DNA of 64,000 nucleotides from assembly GCA_033060915.1 (NCBI GenBank), contig CM065379.1, positions 24,126,818-24,190,817 of the forward strand. Reading direction: 5' to 3'. Of this stretch, positions 47,487 through 58,669 are shown in pieces. This stretch comes from Euryodendron excelsum. Taxonomy: Eukaryota; Streptophyta; Magnoliopsida; Ericales; Pentaphylacaceae. A program made the translations under genes and the position numbers. The notes under the pieces were generated by a model. The model saw only the letters and a program-made list of their open reading frames with translations. It searched no databases and was not told where the DNA came from. Within the stretch, counting starts at the first letter, position 1. The number at the start of each line of letters is the position of its first letter.

Positions 47487-48200
47487 AAGCCTTCGGTAGT
47501 ACGTTGCTAATCCTAGAAAACTTCGAATTTCAGTAATAGTAGAAGGTTTCTTCTAATCTACTATTGCTTCTATTTTTGTAGGGTCTACTGATATTCCTTC
47601 TTTAGACACTACATGTCCTAAGAATTTCACCTCTTTCATCCAAAAGTTACATTTGCTTTGCTTGGCATAAAGCCGATGTTTTCTTAAAATTTGCAAAGTT
47701 GTTCTCAAGTGTTCTTTGTGGGTGTGCTTATTTGGAGAATATATAAGAATGTCATCAATAAAGACAATTACAAAACGGTCTAACTAATCTCAAAATACTC
47801 TATTCATCATGTCCATGATGGCAGCAGGTGCATTTGTCAACCCAAAGGCAGTTTTGGAAATGTCAGACTCTCTTATTCTCAACGATGATATCCTGACCTC
47901 AAATCAATCTTAGAAAAGTATGTTGCTCCTCTGAGCTGATTGAACAAGTCATCAATTCTTGGAAGAGGATATCTATTCTTAATGGTCACCTTATTTAACT
48001 GCCGGTAATCCACACATAATCGGAGAGTTCCATATTTCTTTTTCACAAATAACACCGGTGCTCCCCAAGTTGAAGTGCTGGGGCGAATATACCCTTTTTC
48101 CAATAATTCATCCAAAAGCACCTTTAATTCCTTGAGTTCTGCCGATGCCATCCTATAGGGTGCAATGGATATGGGAGCTATTCTGGGGTGTAATTCAATG
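47487..48200 (-). pseudogene. G2 reverse transcriptase, frameshift and internal deletion
   Basis: It includes [57 protein letters not shown] and then the catalytic FIDDILIYS (about 47755). A frameshift at about 47882 ends the long open frame after GYHR. Just after, KTAF is joined directly to GLTNAPA, so about 14 residues that relatives have between these motifs are missing, probably through a short-repeat deletion at TTT. Further stops follow MNRVF and AIVD. Confidence 0.88.
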
Positions 48201-48790
48201 ACAAATTCTATTTCTCGATTTGGGGGTAATCCAGATAAGTCTTTTAGGAATACATCTGAAAATTCATCTACCACTGGTATTGCCTTTGCCATGGTTTGAG
48301 TTTCCCTCTCTTCGTTCAACATACTAAAGAAATAACATCCTTCTGCCAACTTTTGTCGCTCACGGAGAGTTACGCTAGGTTGTATCATATTTATATCTTT
48401 TTCCACAGGAAAATGTACCTCATCTTTACTTGGATGCCATAGAATTAAGGTCTTTTGACTACAATCCAAGATTGCTTTGTTTTTTATTAGCCAGTCCATC
48501 CCTAATATTAAATCAAACCTGTCCATATCTAATTGGATTAGATCCACCGTAAATTCATAAATACCTACCTGCAAAACATTGGATGGACATCCCACATTTA
48601 CCATTACTACCCCGTTGGTAGGAGTTTGGATACCTAATAGTGTGGTAACTAAATGGAGATGATCTACACATTTTGTGGAAATAAACGGATGTGTATCTCC
48701 TGAGTCAAATAATACGGTAACCCAAGAATTGTAAAGTAAGATCATACCTTCGATCACCGTATTAGAGGCTTCACCCTTTTCCGCAGTTGT
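48201..48790 (-). pseudogene. G2 aspartic protease
   Basis: It lies within the same 461-codon open frame (49264-47879). The active site reads [13 protein letters not shown] (about 48715-48675); the Asp is kept but the usual Ala after DSG is Asp. [12 protein letters not shown] (about 48520-48485), the LGMDWL motif, follows. A linker with [10 protein letters not shown] and [12 protein letters not shown] leads into RT. Confidence 0.85.
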
Positions 48791-49927
48791 AGGGAGGGCG
48801 AATATTCGAGGTGCAATAGGCTGACCGGTTTGTTTCCCTTTTCCTACTCCCCCTTGATTACCCTGATTAAAACTGGTTGAAGTGGGGGCTGGTCGTCTTG
48901 CAGTGGTTTGTTGGGAGGTTGTTGAAGAGCGTGTCAAGAAATTCCGAGTTGGCTGTACCCGTGGTGGTACCGAATTGGTATTATTAGTACTACTCCCGGT
49001 CCTTATGACATGTGGGTAATTCCATCTCAGATGTCCTTTTTTATGACAGTTATAACAAATGGGTCCATCATTCTGGGTTCCCCTAGGATTCACTCCAACT
49101 CTTGAGTAGGGCTGATATCGAGAATTCGAAGATCTAAAGTTATTAACATTAAGGGGACCTCTTAAGGTTCGAGTAGTTTCCCTCCGATTTGAAACTTGCA
49201 ATCCATCTAACTCCTGCTTTATGAGCATAGCTCGATCTATAACTTCAGTAAATTGCTGGCCCATGAACGCTATTACCCGTGATCGAATTACAGGCCTTAA
49301 TCCCTCAAGAAATCTTCATGTCTTCTGTTCTTCGGTAGATATAAGATGTGGGGCGAATCGTGATAATTTCAAAAACTTAGCCATGTACTGGCCTACTGTC
49401 ATATTGTTTTGTTGCAGTTGTATAAACTCTTCCATTTTTGTCTCCTTCACTACCTCCCGAAAATAATGATTCTGGAAAAGAGTTACAAACTCTTCCCATG
49501 ACAAATTCCTGACATCCCTTATTAGTTTGACTGAATCCCACCAGAAATCAGCTTCTCCTTGAAGGCGGTAAGTTGCAAATTCCATCTGGAATTTTGCGGG
49601 GGTTCCTACAATGTCCAATACCTTACGGATCTGTTTAAGCCATCTTTCTGCTACTAAGGGATCTGAGGCTCCAGTAAATTATGGAGGGTTTTGTTTCTGG
49701 AATTCTCGTAGAAGTTTAGTCTTTCTATCTTCCGGGTTCATTATGGATGTTACTAAAGGAGTTACTACGGGTGGTGGTTGAGGAGGGACAAAGGGTACTT
49801 GCTGTGTCTGCTGTTGTTGCAACAAATTAGTCATAGTCTGAAGACTTTGTAGAATTTGATTCCACTGGCTATTGGTTGGGGTCTCGTCATTCCCACTTGA
49901 CTCCGTTCCGGCTCTTGTCCTTGTCAT
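48791..49927 (-). pseudogene. G2 Gag with damaged zinc knuckle
   Basis: From the ATG at 49927 (MTRTRAGTESSGN) it has a Gln/Pro-rich segment, the capsid core with RLQGEADFWWDSVKLIRDV and EEFVTLFQNHYF (about 49560-49460), and MTVGQYMAKFLKLSRFAP. A zinc knuckle, [15 protein letters not shown] (about 49057-49015), has Tyr where the last Cys belongs. All pieces are in one frame, interrupted by TAA near 49679 and TGA near 49316. It continues in frame into the protease, so gag and pol were one polyprotein. Confidence 0.88.
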
Positions 49928-50197
49928 CTAAAATTAATACCTTGGTTAGGCTGATTTGTATGACACTATATTAAACATAGTATTCAGTACTAGTACTTAT
50001 GAGAAGCGACGAATAGTTAAGTACAATCCATTACTATAAACAATAAGTACAGAAGTGCAGTGCTAAATGACAAAATAACATAGTACCGGTCGATTTTTTT
50101 TTTCCTTTCTACGGGGGTCAAAACAGGGAAGAACAGATATAACTTACAAACTATTATCAACATACACAAGTTATACATAGTATTTTATGTTTACCTA

Positions 50198-50681
50198 TTA
50201 CACATCCTCGTCTGGGTCTTCCTTAATGTCCGACACATCTACAATTGGGGTGGTAGGCACTACTGGAGTGGGGTTAGTCATTGGCTCCTCAGGTGTTAAA
50301 GGATTATATTCAGGGGATGGCGGGTAATTTCTAGGAGGTGGTGCTGTAGGCGGGGCAGTCTGTTGTCCCTGGGCAGTGGGGTAAGGTGAGTGCGGAAAAG
50401 GTTGTCCCTGCCCTCCTGCAAATGGTAATTCCCCAGACAACTGCATACTGATTATCAGTTGCTGGTACTCGCCAGGGTTCCTCACGATCTCAGAAACTGC
50501 TTGAGCTACTTTTTTCAAAGAGATCACTCGATGGTGTACGACAGAGTCTTGCAACGCTCTAAATCTTGGCATGAAGGAACGCCCTAGCTTGATCATATGT
50601 TACAGCCCTACGATTGGCTCTCATTTCACTCTCCACGTCTAACTGGTGCATAAGTATATCATCCCACTCAAATAAATTCAT
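50198..50681 (-). pseudogene. G2 pre-gag ORF, Pro-rich, unknown function
   Basis: It lies between the PBS and gag on the element's sense strand. It probably starts at the ATG at 50681 (MNLFEWDDILMHQLDVESEM); a frameshift near 50590 then leads into the 132-codon open frame with RALQDSVVHHRVISLKKVAQ and AVSEIVRNPGEYQQL. A Pro/Gln-rich part (YPTAQGQQTAPPTAPPPRN) follows and then an acidic end (IKEDPDEDV). I do not recognise a domain. The first half has amphipathic-helix character. Additional ORFs are known in some plant LTR elements; whether this one was expressed is unknown. Confidence 0.55.
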
Positions 50682-50783
50682 TTGTACCCAAAGTGTTAAA
50701 GTTAGCACTCAATTATCAACTTATGGATTTCGATAAGTAGTAATATTAGCTTTAAATAAAAAACCTAAAAGACCTAAAACCGT

Positions 50784-50795
50784 GCTCTGATACCA
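50784..50795 (-). other. G2 primer-binding site (tRNA-Met)
   Basis: The minus strand reads TGGTATCAGAGC, an exact 12-base match, five bases after the LTR end GACA. Confidence 0.95.
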
Positions 50796-50800
50796 ACTTT

Positions 50801-52350
50801 TGTCATGACCTATTTTATTCTCTAGATTGGGACAAGGGGGTTTATGAGATAAAGATATGTCATTCACATTCTATTAAAAGGATCATTACATTCTAAAAAC
50901 ATTATATGTCTAGTAGAGGTCCATAACTTTAGTTTTTTGTACAACCCAAGTTAAATGTTGAGAAAATTTCCAGTGAACTGGGGGTTCATTTATAATCATT
51001 TCTTTGGGATCCAGCTGAGTTCCATTTTTCTGAAAATGTTCCCATAAAATAGGTATGAGCTGTGAAGCCTAGTAGAAATACCATAATTCTATAAAACACA
51101 AGTTTAAGATGCAGTTAATCTATGACATGCATATGTACCCGTTTCTTTTTATCATCATTAGGATCCCGCAGGTATATCCTGTTTGGGGCATCATCAAGCC
51201 CAATGGGCCCACCCTTGACACTCTTTTCTCTTCAAGGTTAGTGGGGGCCCACCCATGATCATCTAACCTAGACTAAGTTAGTGAGTACCGATTTGTGGTA
51301 GCCCCGATACCAGTTGATCAGTAGTCACCCATGATCTTAACCTGGGGTTCTTTCGTTTATCCGGTTATGTCCCCCTTATTCCTCCCTAGTGATGCAATCA
51401 CACAAGAAGTGTATAATATATACAGCGTGCAATAAAATAATACAAGATATACGTTGAGCCTAATACTAGTATTAAAGAACATGTCATATGAATTAAAATA
51501 AGCATATATCATAAAGAATGCACGATTTCCTATCCTATCAGTTTCTGCATACAGAAGATTCGTGTTGGTTTTTCACGTATTTTCTGTTCATATTACCATA
51601 AGTTAGATATCTATTTTATATGATTTACTAATCAAGTTAGGTTATTAGTAGTGTGTTAAAATAGTTAGAATCTTGGGTGGTACACGTCTTTGGGTCGGAA
51701 CAAAATTTCCCGGTAACTTGGAATGGAAGTTATTCTAGAATTTTTTTTTCAAGGTAGCTAGGAATGCTACTCTTTTATATATAGATCCCTTATATTTTTA
51801 GGGATTTTATGACAAAATTCCAGAATATTCCATTATCTCTTGTATTTTCTGTGAATTTTCATGCCAAAAAGCGTAATAAATTCATGAAAATTCGTAGAAA
51901 TGTCGTTAGGGCCTGAAATTTTGAGGGTATCATAATTAGATATTTGTAGTGTGGCCATAAAAATTTCAGGGCCTGCCATGTGGGATGCGCCCTCACGCGC
52001 CACCAATCGTGTGTGGGGGAGGAAGGCATGGCCTTCTTCTTCCTCCCACCGCGACTGGTCGCGATGCAGTTCCCTTTTTCAGAAAATTCCTGGGTTTTCC
52101 AACCATGCATGAGAGCCCCAAGGGTTGGCAAGGTCCTGGGCTTCATGCTCATGGTCTGGGCTTGACCCATGGCGACTGGAGGTGGCCAGATGGAGGCCAA
52201 AATGGCGGCTGCATGGCGGAACCCTAGTGGTTCAGACCTGCAACTGCCATTTTGGCTGCATTCCCTTCATTTTTAGCCCTTGGTCCCTTCTTGACATTTG
52301 TTCCTGACCCTAAGAGGAGTCGACCCCAAGTGGTGTGACCGGCAAAGGTG
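50801..52350 (-). repeat. G2 5' LTR, truncated
   Basis: It matches 42836-44385 at roughly 95 percent by eye. The match ends at GACCGGCAAAGGTGG (left copy: GACCGACAAAGGTAG). The last about 1.0 kb of the LTR (equivalent of 44386-45396) is absent from the window. Confidence 0.9.
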
Positions 52351-52833
52351 GCTTTTGGCTTTGAACCTTCCCTAGTAAAATACCATCCTAACCAGTGAAC
52401 ATGATGCCTTGAACTGTTCAGCTGTTTGTATAAATCAAGATAATAGCACTCACACGGTTCCTCTCCAATCATCTAGTGATTCATTCGGTTGTATTCATTT
52501 TGGCCCTGAATAATGCCTGGTAGATTCATGAGTACTCTAGAGAAATTTGCCTTAAGAATTTCTCATAGAAGAGGCCGCTTCATACTCATATAGGTGATCT
52601 CTTATTAAGAGTATCCTGCTATACTCCACTTGGAATTCCAAGGTATAAGAATCATTAAGAGCTAAGCTCATCCTAAAAACTATCTACAAGTTTTCACTAT
52701 TTCATCATAGAAATGGACAGCAGAACGAGTTCCTTAGTGATTTGTCCTAAGTCACGCACAATTCAGTTGTCCCGTTGAACCTAGATCTTAGGATCTCCAG
52801 TCAACTAGGTTGGATTGCCATTATGGCGACTTT
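52351..52833 (-). other. Copia-A 3' untranslated tail
   Basis: About 480 bp after the pol stop, with no coding. Copia elements of this type have such a tail before the PPT and LTR, but here it is cut at the G2 junction. Confidence 0.65.
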
Positions 52834-53535
52834 TTAATTCATAGGCTTAAGGTTCGTTCCTCTCGATGAATTCTTTACTTGATCTTTCGTCAAGCCTTTT
52901 GTAAGCGGATCCGCAATGTTGTCCGTAGACTTGATGTAATCGATGGATATAATTCCATTTGAAAGCATTTGCCTCACAGTGTTGTGTCGTCGACGTATAT
53001 GTCGCGACTTCCCATTATACATGTGGTTTTGTGCTCTTGCTATTGTACTTTGACTATCGCAATGTGTACAGATAGTAGAGACTGGTTTAGGCCACACGGG
53101 AACATCCTCTAGAAAGTTACGAAGCCACTTTTCTTCCTCTCCTTCTTTATCTAAAGCGATAAACTCAGATTCTATGGTGGATCTGGCTATGTAAGTTTGT
53201 TTTGAGGATTTTCAAGATATTGATGCTCCTCCTAAAGTAAACACATATCCACTTGTGGATTTGGAGTCTCTAGTGTCAGATATCCAGTTTGCGTCTGTGT
53301 AACCTTCTACAATAGCTGAATATCTTGTATAGTGTAGTCTATAATTCAAGGTGAATCTTAGATACCTAAGAGCCCTAACTATGGCTTTCCAATGGTTTGA
53401 CCCTGGGTTACTCGTATATCTACTCAGTCTGTTTACCGCATAAGCAATATCCGGACGTGTGCAATTCGTGAGATACATTAAATTGCAAATTATCCATGAG
53501 TATTCTAATTGAGATATGCCCTCCTTATAGTTCTT
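52834..53535 (-). pseudogene. Copia-A RNase H
   Basis: It includes [32 protein letters not shown] (Asp of the active site), then [15 protein letters not shown], a stop, a region with the expected TAESE-like motif read as RSTIESEFIA, and CDSQSTIARAQN (catalytic Asp). It ends TDNIADPLTKGLTKDQV..SSRG at 52834. One stop (53212) breaks the frame. Confidence 0.87.
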
Positions 53536-54366
53536 GTATCAACGTAGATGGCCATCTATGGGTGTGCTCGCTAGATCGTTATCAGACTTACTAAACTTAT
53601 CGAGTATCTTCTCGACATATTGGGTCTGTGATAACCCATATCCCTTAGATGTTTTAGTAATCTTAATACCAAGCATAACATCTGCAATCCCTAGATCCTT
53701 CATGTCAAACTTACTGTTCAACAGTTTCTTAGTAGCTTTAATGATATCATTATTGCTACCAATGATAATCATATCATCTACATGAAGACAAACAAGGACA
53801 TAATCATGAGTAGTGTTATTCACATAAACACACTTATCACATTCATTAATTTTGAAATCGTTTGACAGCATAGCATAGTCAAACTTCTCATGCCATTATT
53901 TTGGAGTTTGTTTTAGTCCATACAGAGACTTAACAAGTTTGCATAACTTTTTCTCTTTGCCAGGAACAATGAACCCTTCAGGTTGCTCCATATAAATCTC
54001 CTCATTTAAATCTCCATTTAAGAATGCCGTCTTAACATCCATTTGATGAATCTCAAGATTAAGTAAAGCCGCAAAGGCTATCAAGATACGTATGGATGTT
54101 ATACTGGTTACAAGAGAATATGTATCGAAATAATCCACTCCCTCGGTCTGCTTGTAGTCTTTTACTACAAGTCTGTCCTTGTATTTGTCAGTTGAACCAT
54201 CTGCTTTCATCTTCCTCTTGAATATCCACTTGTATCCAAGGGGTCTATTACCAGGTGGAAGATCTACTAATTCTCACGTATGATTTTGCAGAATTGACTC
54301 AACTTCACTATGGATTGCCTCTTTCTATAAAGGTGCCCCTTGAGAGAACATTGCTTCTTTGTAACC
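53536..54366 (-). pseudogene. Copia-A reverse transcriptase
   Basis: It includes KYKDRLVVKDYKQTEGVDYF, then MDVKTAFLNGDLNEEIYMEQ, LCKLVKSLYGLKQTPK (followed by a stop at 53896), VLVCLHVDDMIIIGS with the catalytic VDDM (about 53790), and FDMKDLGIADVMLGI. The blocks are all in one frame, with a few stops. Confidence 0.88.
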
Positions 54367-55241
54367 CTAAGGTTCATTTTCTAACAAATATGTTAGAAAA
54401 TCAGGACCGAATGATTTTGCAACCTTTGTCCTTTTACCTCGTCTAGGTTCAGTGTTGTTTCCTTTATCCACAGACCCATGGTCTTTATCTGTAATGGTAT
54501 CATGAGTCCGTTTAAGCGAACTTGATCCATGTGTAGACTTATATAGAAACTCCTCCTCAAAGAAGGATACATTCCTAGACTCCATTATTGTGTTCACATG
54601 AATATCTGATATTTCAGACTTGTGAACCAAAAACTGATATGCACTGCTATGTTTAGCATGGCCAATAAATATACAATCAACTGTTTGTGGTCCTAATTTT
54701 ACCTTCTTAGGTAAAGGGATTGCTATCTTAGCCAAACAACCCCATACTCTCAAGTCTTTATAGGAAGACTTTCGACCTTTCCACATCTCATAAGGGGTTT
54801 TGCTAAGTTTCTTGTAGGGTATCTTGTTGAGAACATAGTTGGCGGATAGCAACGCTTTCCCCCACAAGTTCTGGGGTGCCCTAGAACTTCTCAACATAGC
54901 ATTCATCATCTCTTTTAGAGTGAGATTCTTCCACTCAGTAGTTCCATTCTGCTGAGGTGAATAAGGTGCAATGGTTTGATGTATGATACAATGTTCAACA
55001 CATAGTTGTGCAAATGGTGCTTCATACTCACCATCTCTATCACTTCTTAACACCTTAATCTTTTTGCTAAGTTGATTCTCAACTTCACTTTTGTATTGAA
55101 TAAACATGTCTATTGTTTCATCTTTACTTCTCATTAAGTAGACGTGACAATAGCGAGTGCAATCATCAATGAAAGTCATGAAGTATTTTTTCCCACCTCG
55201 AGTTTGAACATATTTCAAGTCACAAACGTTACTATGAATAG
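54367..55241 (-). pseudogene. Copia-A integrase
   Basis: A long open block with the DDE core in FIDDCTRYCHVYLM (first Asp), VLRSDRDGEYE (second Asp) and SPQQNGTTEWKNLTL (Glu kept; the usual ERKN reads EWKN). It continues with YEMWKGRKSSYKDLRVWGC and ends TYLLENEP. A frameshift near 55242 separates it from the protease and zinc-finger block. Confidence 0.9.
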
Positions 55242-55915
55242 TTCAAGTGGTTCCTTACTTCCTTCAATTGATTTAAACGAAGTTCTAGTCAACTTTACCT
55301 CAACACAAGTTGCACATTTATGATTGGCATTAAAATCAAGTTTAGGCAAAGACTCTAAATTAACTAATCTAGGCATAGTATCAAAGTTAACATAACCTAA
55401 TCTACCATGCCATACATTTGAAGACTGAAGCAAGTAAATAGAAGATGCAAAATTATTACTATAAGGCTTAGGAGCCACAGTCATTACATTAAGTTTAAGG
55501 AGACCATCGCTCAGATAACCCTTTCCCACAAACATTCCCCCCTTAGTAAGTACAAACTTATCACTCTCAAACACCAACTTAAAGCCCTTCTTACTCAACA
55601 ATGAACCAAAGACTAAATTCTTACGAATGTCTGGCACATGAAACACCTCATTGAGAGTAAGTTCTTTGCCAGAAGTCATTTTCAGAACGATCTTCCATTG
55701 ACCTTCAACCTTTGAGGTTGCCAAGTTGCCCATGTAGAGTTGTTCACCGTCCACTGATTGGTAAGATGTGAACATCCACTTGTTGGCATAGATGTGACGA
55801 GTGGCCCTAGTGTCCATCCACCATTCTTTAATATTACCAACCAAGTTTACCTCAGAAACTACGGCAGAGAGATTCAGGTCTTCCACATTGGCATAGAGAT
55901 CCTCGGTCACACTGG
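55242..55915 (-). pseudogene. Copia-A protease and integrase zinc-binding (pre-integrase) region
   Basis: The protease active site reads EWWMDTRATRHIYA, where the family has DTGA or DSGA, so the conserved Gly is Arg and the enzyme was probably dead. LTLNEVFHVPDIRKNLV follows, then the GAG_pre-integrase region with NVWHGRLGYVNFDTM and CATCVEVK. The frame is lost at ELFIVTFVT. Confidence 0.87.
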
Positions 55916-56868
55916 CTTGAGCAGATTTCTTCTTGTGGTTCTCTTGATCCTTCTTCTCAAGATTCTTACGCTTGCGACAGTCCTTGGCTGTATGATCAGT
56001 CTTGCTACAGACTTAGCATTTTCCTTTGAACTTTTTGAAATCACCACCATTAGAACCTTGGTATGATCCTTGGCCATCATGCTTTCACTTCTTGTTGTTG
56101 AATTTGCTCCACCACGTTTGCCTTTGACACCATAGGGGTGTTGACAAACTTCTTCTCATAAGCACGGTTGTCTTCCTCAATTCTTAGTCTGATGATAAGT
56201 TCCTTAAGCCTCATCTCCTTACGCTTATGCTTCAGATAGTTTTTGAATTCTTTTCAGGACGACAGCAATTTTTTAATTATCGCAGACACTTGAAAAGATT
56301 CACTCAGTACCATGCCTTTGGCATGGATGTCATGAAGTATAACTTGGAGATCCTAGACCTAGCTAATAGCTGTTTTAGAATCAAACATTTTGTAATCTAG
56401 GAACTTACCGACCACAAATTTCTTTAAGCCAGTGTCTTCCGTCTTGTACTTTTTGTCTAAAGATTTTCACAGTTCTTTCGCCGTTTGTGCGGAACAATAC
56501 ACGTTGTAGAGTGTATTATCCAATCCATTGAGGATATAGTTTCTACATAGAAAATCATCATGTTTCCACGCTTCCACCGCCGCAACTACTTACTGGTCGG
56601 ACTCATGCTCTTTTAGAGTAGGAACATCTTCACGAAGAAATTTTGCTAAGTTCAGAATCGTCAGGTAGAACAACATTTTCTATTGCCACCTTTTGAAATA
56701 AGTTCCATTGAACTTCTCTGGTTTTTCTCCGTGATTCATAGGGGTAGTCGGTGTATGCACGTGATTTACCGCCATAGTCAGTGTAGGCACCTGATTCACC
56801 CGCACAGCCAGTGTCAGTACAAGTGTCGCAATCACAGTAGGAGTTGGAGCAAGAGTAATATCAGCCAT
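55916..56868 (-). pseudogene. Copia-A Gag (UBN2 type)
   Basis: It starts at the ATG at 56868 (MADITLAPTPTVIATLVLTL), has short repeats of the type T.AVNHVHTPT, then GEKPEKFNGTYFKRWQ and a stop. It continues with KMLFYLTILNLAKFL, ILNGLDNTLYNVYCSA, LDKKYKTEDTGLKKFVVGKF and MVLSESFQVSAIIKKL. A zinc-knuckle-like region with CRKRKNLEKK neighbours lies near 55990. Several stops are present. It binds and packages element RNA in functional relatives. Confidence 0.83.
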
Positions 56869-58057
56869 TTCTGAATTAAACAATTTTACACAAAATTTGA
56901 GCACTAATCCAGAAACAATATATAACACGACACTAATTAACACAGTTAAAATAGGAATAAAATATATCTTTCAGTATGTTGGATAAAATAATCCCTATTT
57001 AAATGCTATGTGTATAATTAGTGATCAATAATAATAAATAACAGGAATGTATCTAGTTATCAACTAGAAGCAACTTTAACTAGAAGACAATTAGAATTAG
57101 AATAAGAACAAACAAAATCGTAACGACTTACCCGATTGTCGTTCGTAAAACAGAAAATTTTAAAGTTAAAAAATAGATCGAGTTGAGTGTTACACACTCT
57201 CTCCTTAAAGACGGATTCGCCCCCCACGATTTGTGCTCATGGGATGATGGGCGTCTGACTCCCAAGATAAAACGATCTCAGCAGTGCTTAGGCAACACTT
57301 CAATAAACACTACTTGGCGGCTTCACAAAATGCTCTGAACTCTCTCAGGAAAATATGGAAGGAAGTAGAAGAATATGTTTTATGCAACAAAATTCAAATT
57401 AAAAAAAAAATGCTAGAATGCTGCCTTTTTTATAGAGCCTAGGTGCCTGTTCGAAATACTGGTTCGAATAGGTACCAGCAACCAAACAGCCCCTTACCGA
57501 AGGGACACATTGCTTCGCCGGAACAGTACCAGTTAACAGACACATCTGTTCGGTCAACGGTCAAAAAATAAAATTAATTAATATAAAAGTAATTAATTAA
57601 TTTAACTCCAACCATGGCCCAAAAAGATAAGGGTCGAACAGAACCGAACCCACGCCCACCTCTCGTCCCGGATCAGACGGGCAGGTGGCGGCGCGCGGAG
57701 TATTGGGTCAACGCATGGGTTTCATAGGTCCTCCCCCATCCACAAAAGTGGGGTGCCCCTTGGGGCTCAAACCTTACTCCAAGCTTGGGTTATATATGCA
57801 CGATATGTTTCCCATAAGAAATCAATGTGGGATAGCCCACTTTCAACTACATAATCCATATTCATGGAGGTGATTTTGGAGGCCAATAACTCATTCAATT
57901 TTACACGAATTTGAGCAAGTAAATAGTCTAGATTCATTTCTTCTCGGATGTGAATCCAACGTACCAGTGACCCAACACAAAGGATGTATGGGTCCTACAT
58001 TTATATTGGCTCAAAGATCAATAAAATAATGGCTTTACACCCATGTTTTTTCTAACA
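56869..58057 (-). repeat. Copia-A 5' LTR and leader
   Basis: The LTR starts TGTTAGAAAAAACATGGG at 58057. Its end is somewhere between about 56960 and 57200; no clear tRNA-Met PBS was found, so the limit is open. A TATATA box lies near 57792-57797. A GC-rich stretch lies at 57645-57715. The flank at 58058 begins GGTAT. Confidence 0.75.
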
Positions 58058-58669
58058 GGTATATATATACATAGTGATTGCCATTGGTAACCATGAGCTT
58101 CGGGTTGAAATGGCAGTTGTTTGGAAGTCTAGGTAGTTTCCTTGGGTGTCTATAAATTAACGGAGAAGAAGGGGGAATACCCACATTCTAACTGTGCACA
58201 TCCATTGATATTTGCATGTACATATGCATATATGTATGTGCATGAATGTGTTTGCTAAATCATGGAAAACAGTGTTGGTTTGTGTATATATATGCATATA
58301 TGTATTTATAGGTTTGAACATATAATTATGTTTATATATGCAAGTGGTGTATTATTGAGTATATAGGTACGTATCAGTGTGTGCTATGAACCTTGATAGG
58401 TTTGAGAGGAGAAAAGCAATAGAGAAGAGAACCAGAGGATGGATGGAGAGAGGGAAGAACCAGCAACATAAGTGGTTTTGTTGCGGTTCTTTAGTCAGTC
58501 GGGCATAGCCTAAATGGCCAGTAATGGTTTGGTAAATATGTATGTCTGTACATGTATATATATATTAGCTTTGACCGTGCATCGCATGGGGTAAAATATA
58601 TATATATATATATATATAAGAAAATAATAGCTTTAAAAATATATTGGATTATCACGAGTATTTGAATTA
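58058..58669. other. Non-coding flank with TA repeats
   Basis: No gene seen. It contains many TATATGTATG-like words (58205-58340) and a (TA)n run at about 58596-58618. Confidence 0.5.

Larger units (their letters stand above)
42836..52350 (-). mobile_element. G2: chromodomain Ty3/gypsy retrotransposon, right LTR truncated
   Basis: A leftward element. The left (3') LTR is 42836-45396. The right (5') LTR begins at 50801 with the same TGTCATGACC but stops matching at about 52350. Between them lie a tRNA-Met PBS, a pre-gag ORF, gag, protease, RT, RNase H, integrase with chromodomain, and a PPT. Chromodomain, tRNA-Met PBS and long LTRs fit Tekay/Del-like chromoviruses. Bases AGAAC precede the left end, but the matching right copy is lost. 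Confidence 0.9.
52351..58057 (-). mobile_element. Copia-A: Ty1/copia retrotransposon, 3' LTR missing
   Basis: A leftward element with 5' LTR (from TGTTAGAAAAAACATGGG at 58057), leader, gag, protease, integrase, RT and RNase H in the copia order (integrase before RT). After RNase H about 480 bp of 3' sequence runs to 52351, where it meets the broken G2 LTR; no 3' LTR is present. I do not assign a lineage. Confidence 0.9.

Noticed and set aside
58080..58200. Possible copy of the copia-C LTR (shared GGGTGTCTATA.A)
   Set aside because: Similarity is limited to a short promoter-like word and does not extend.
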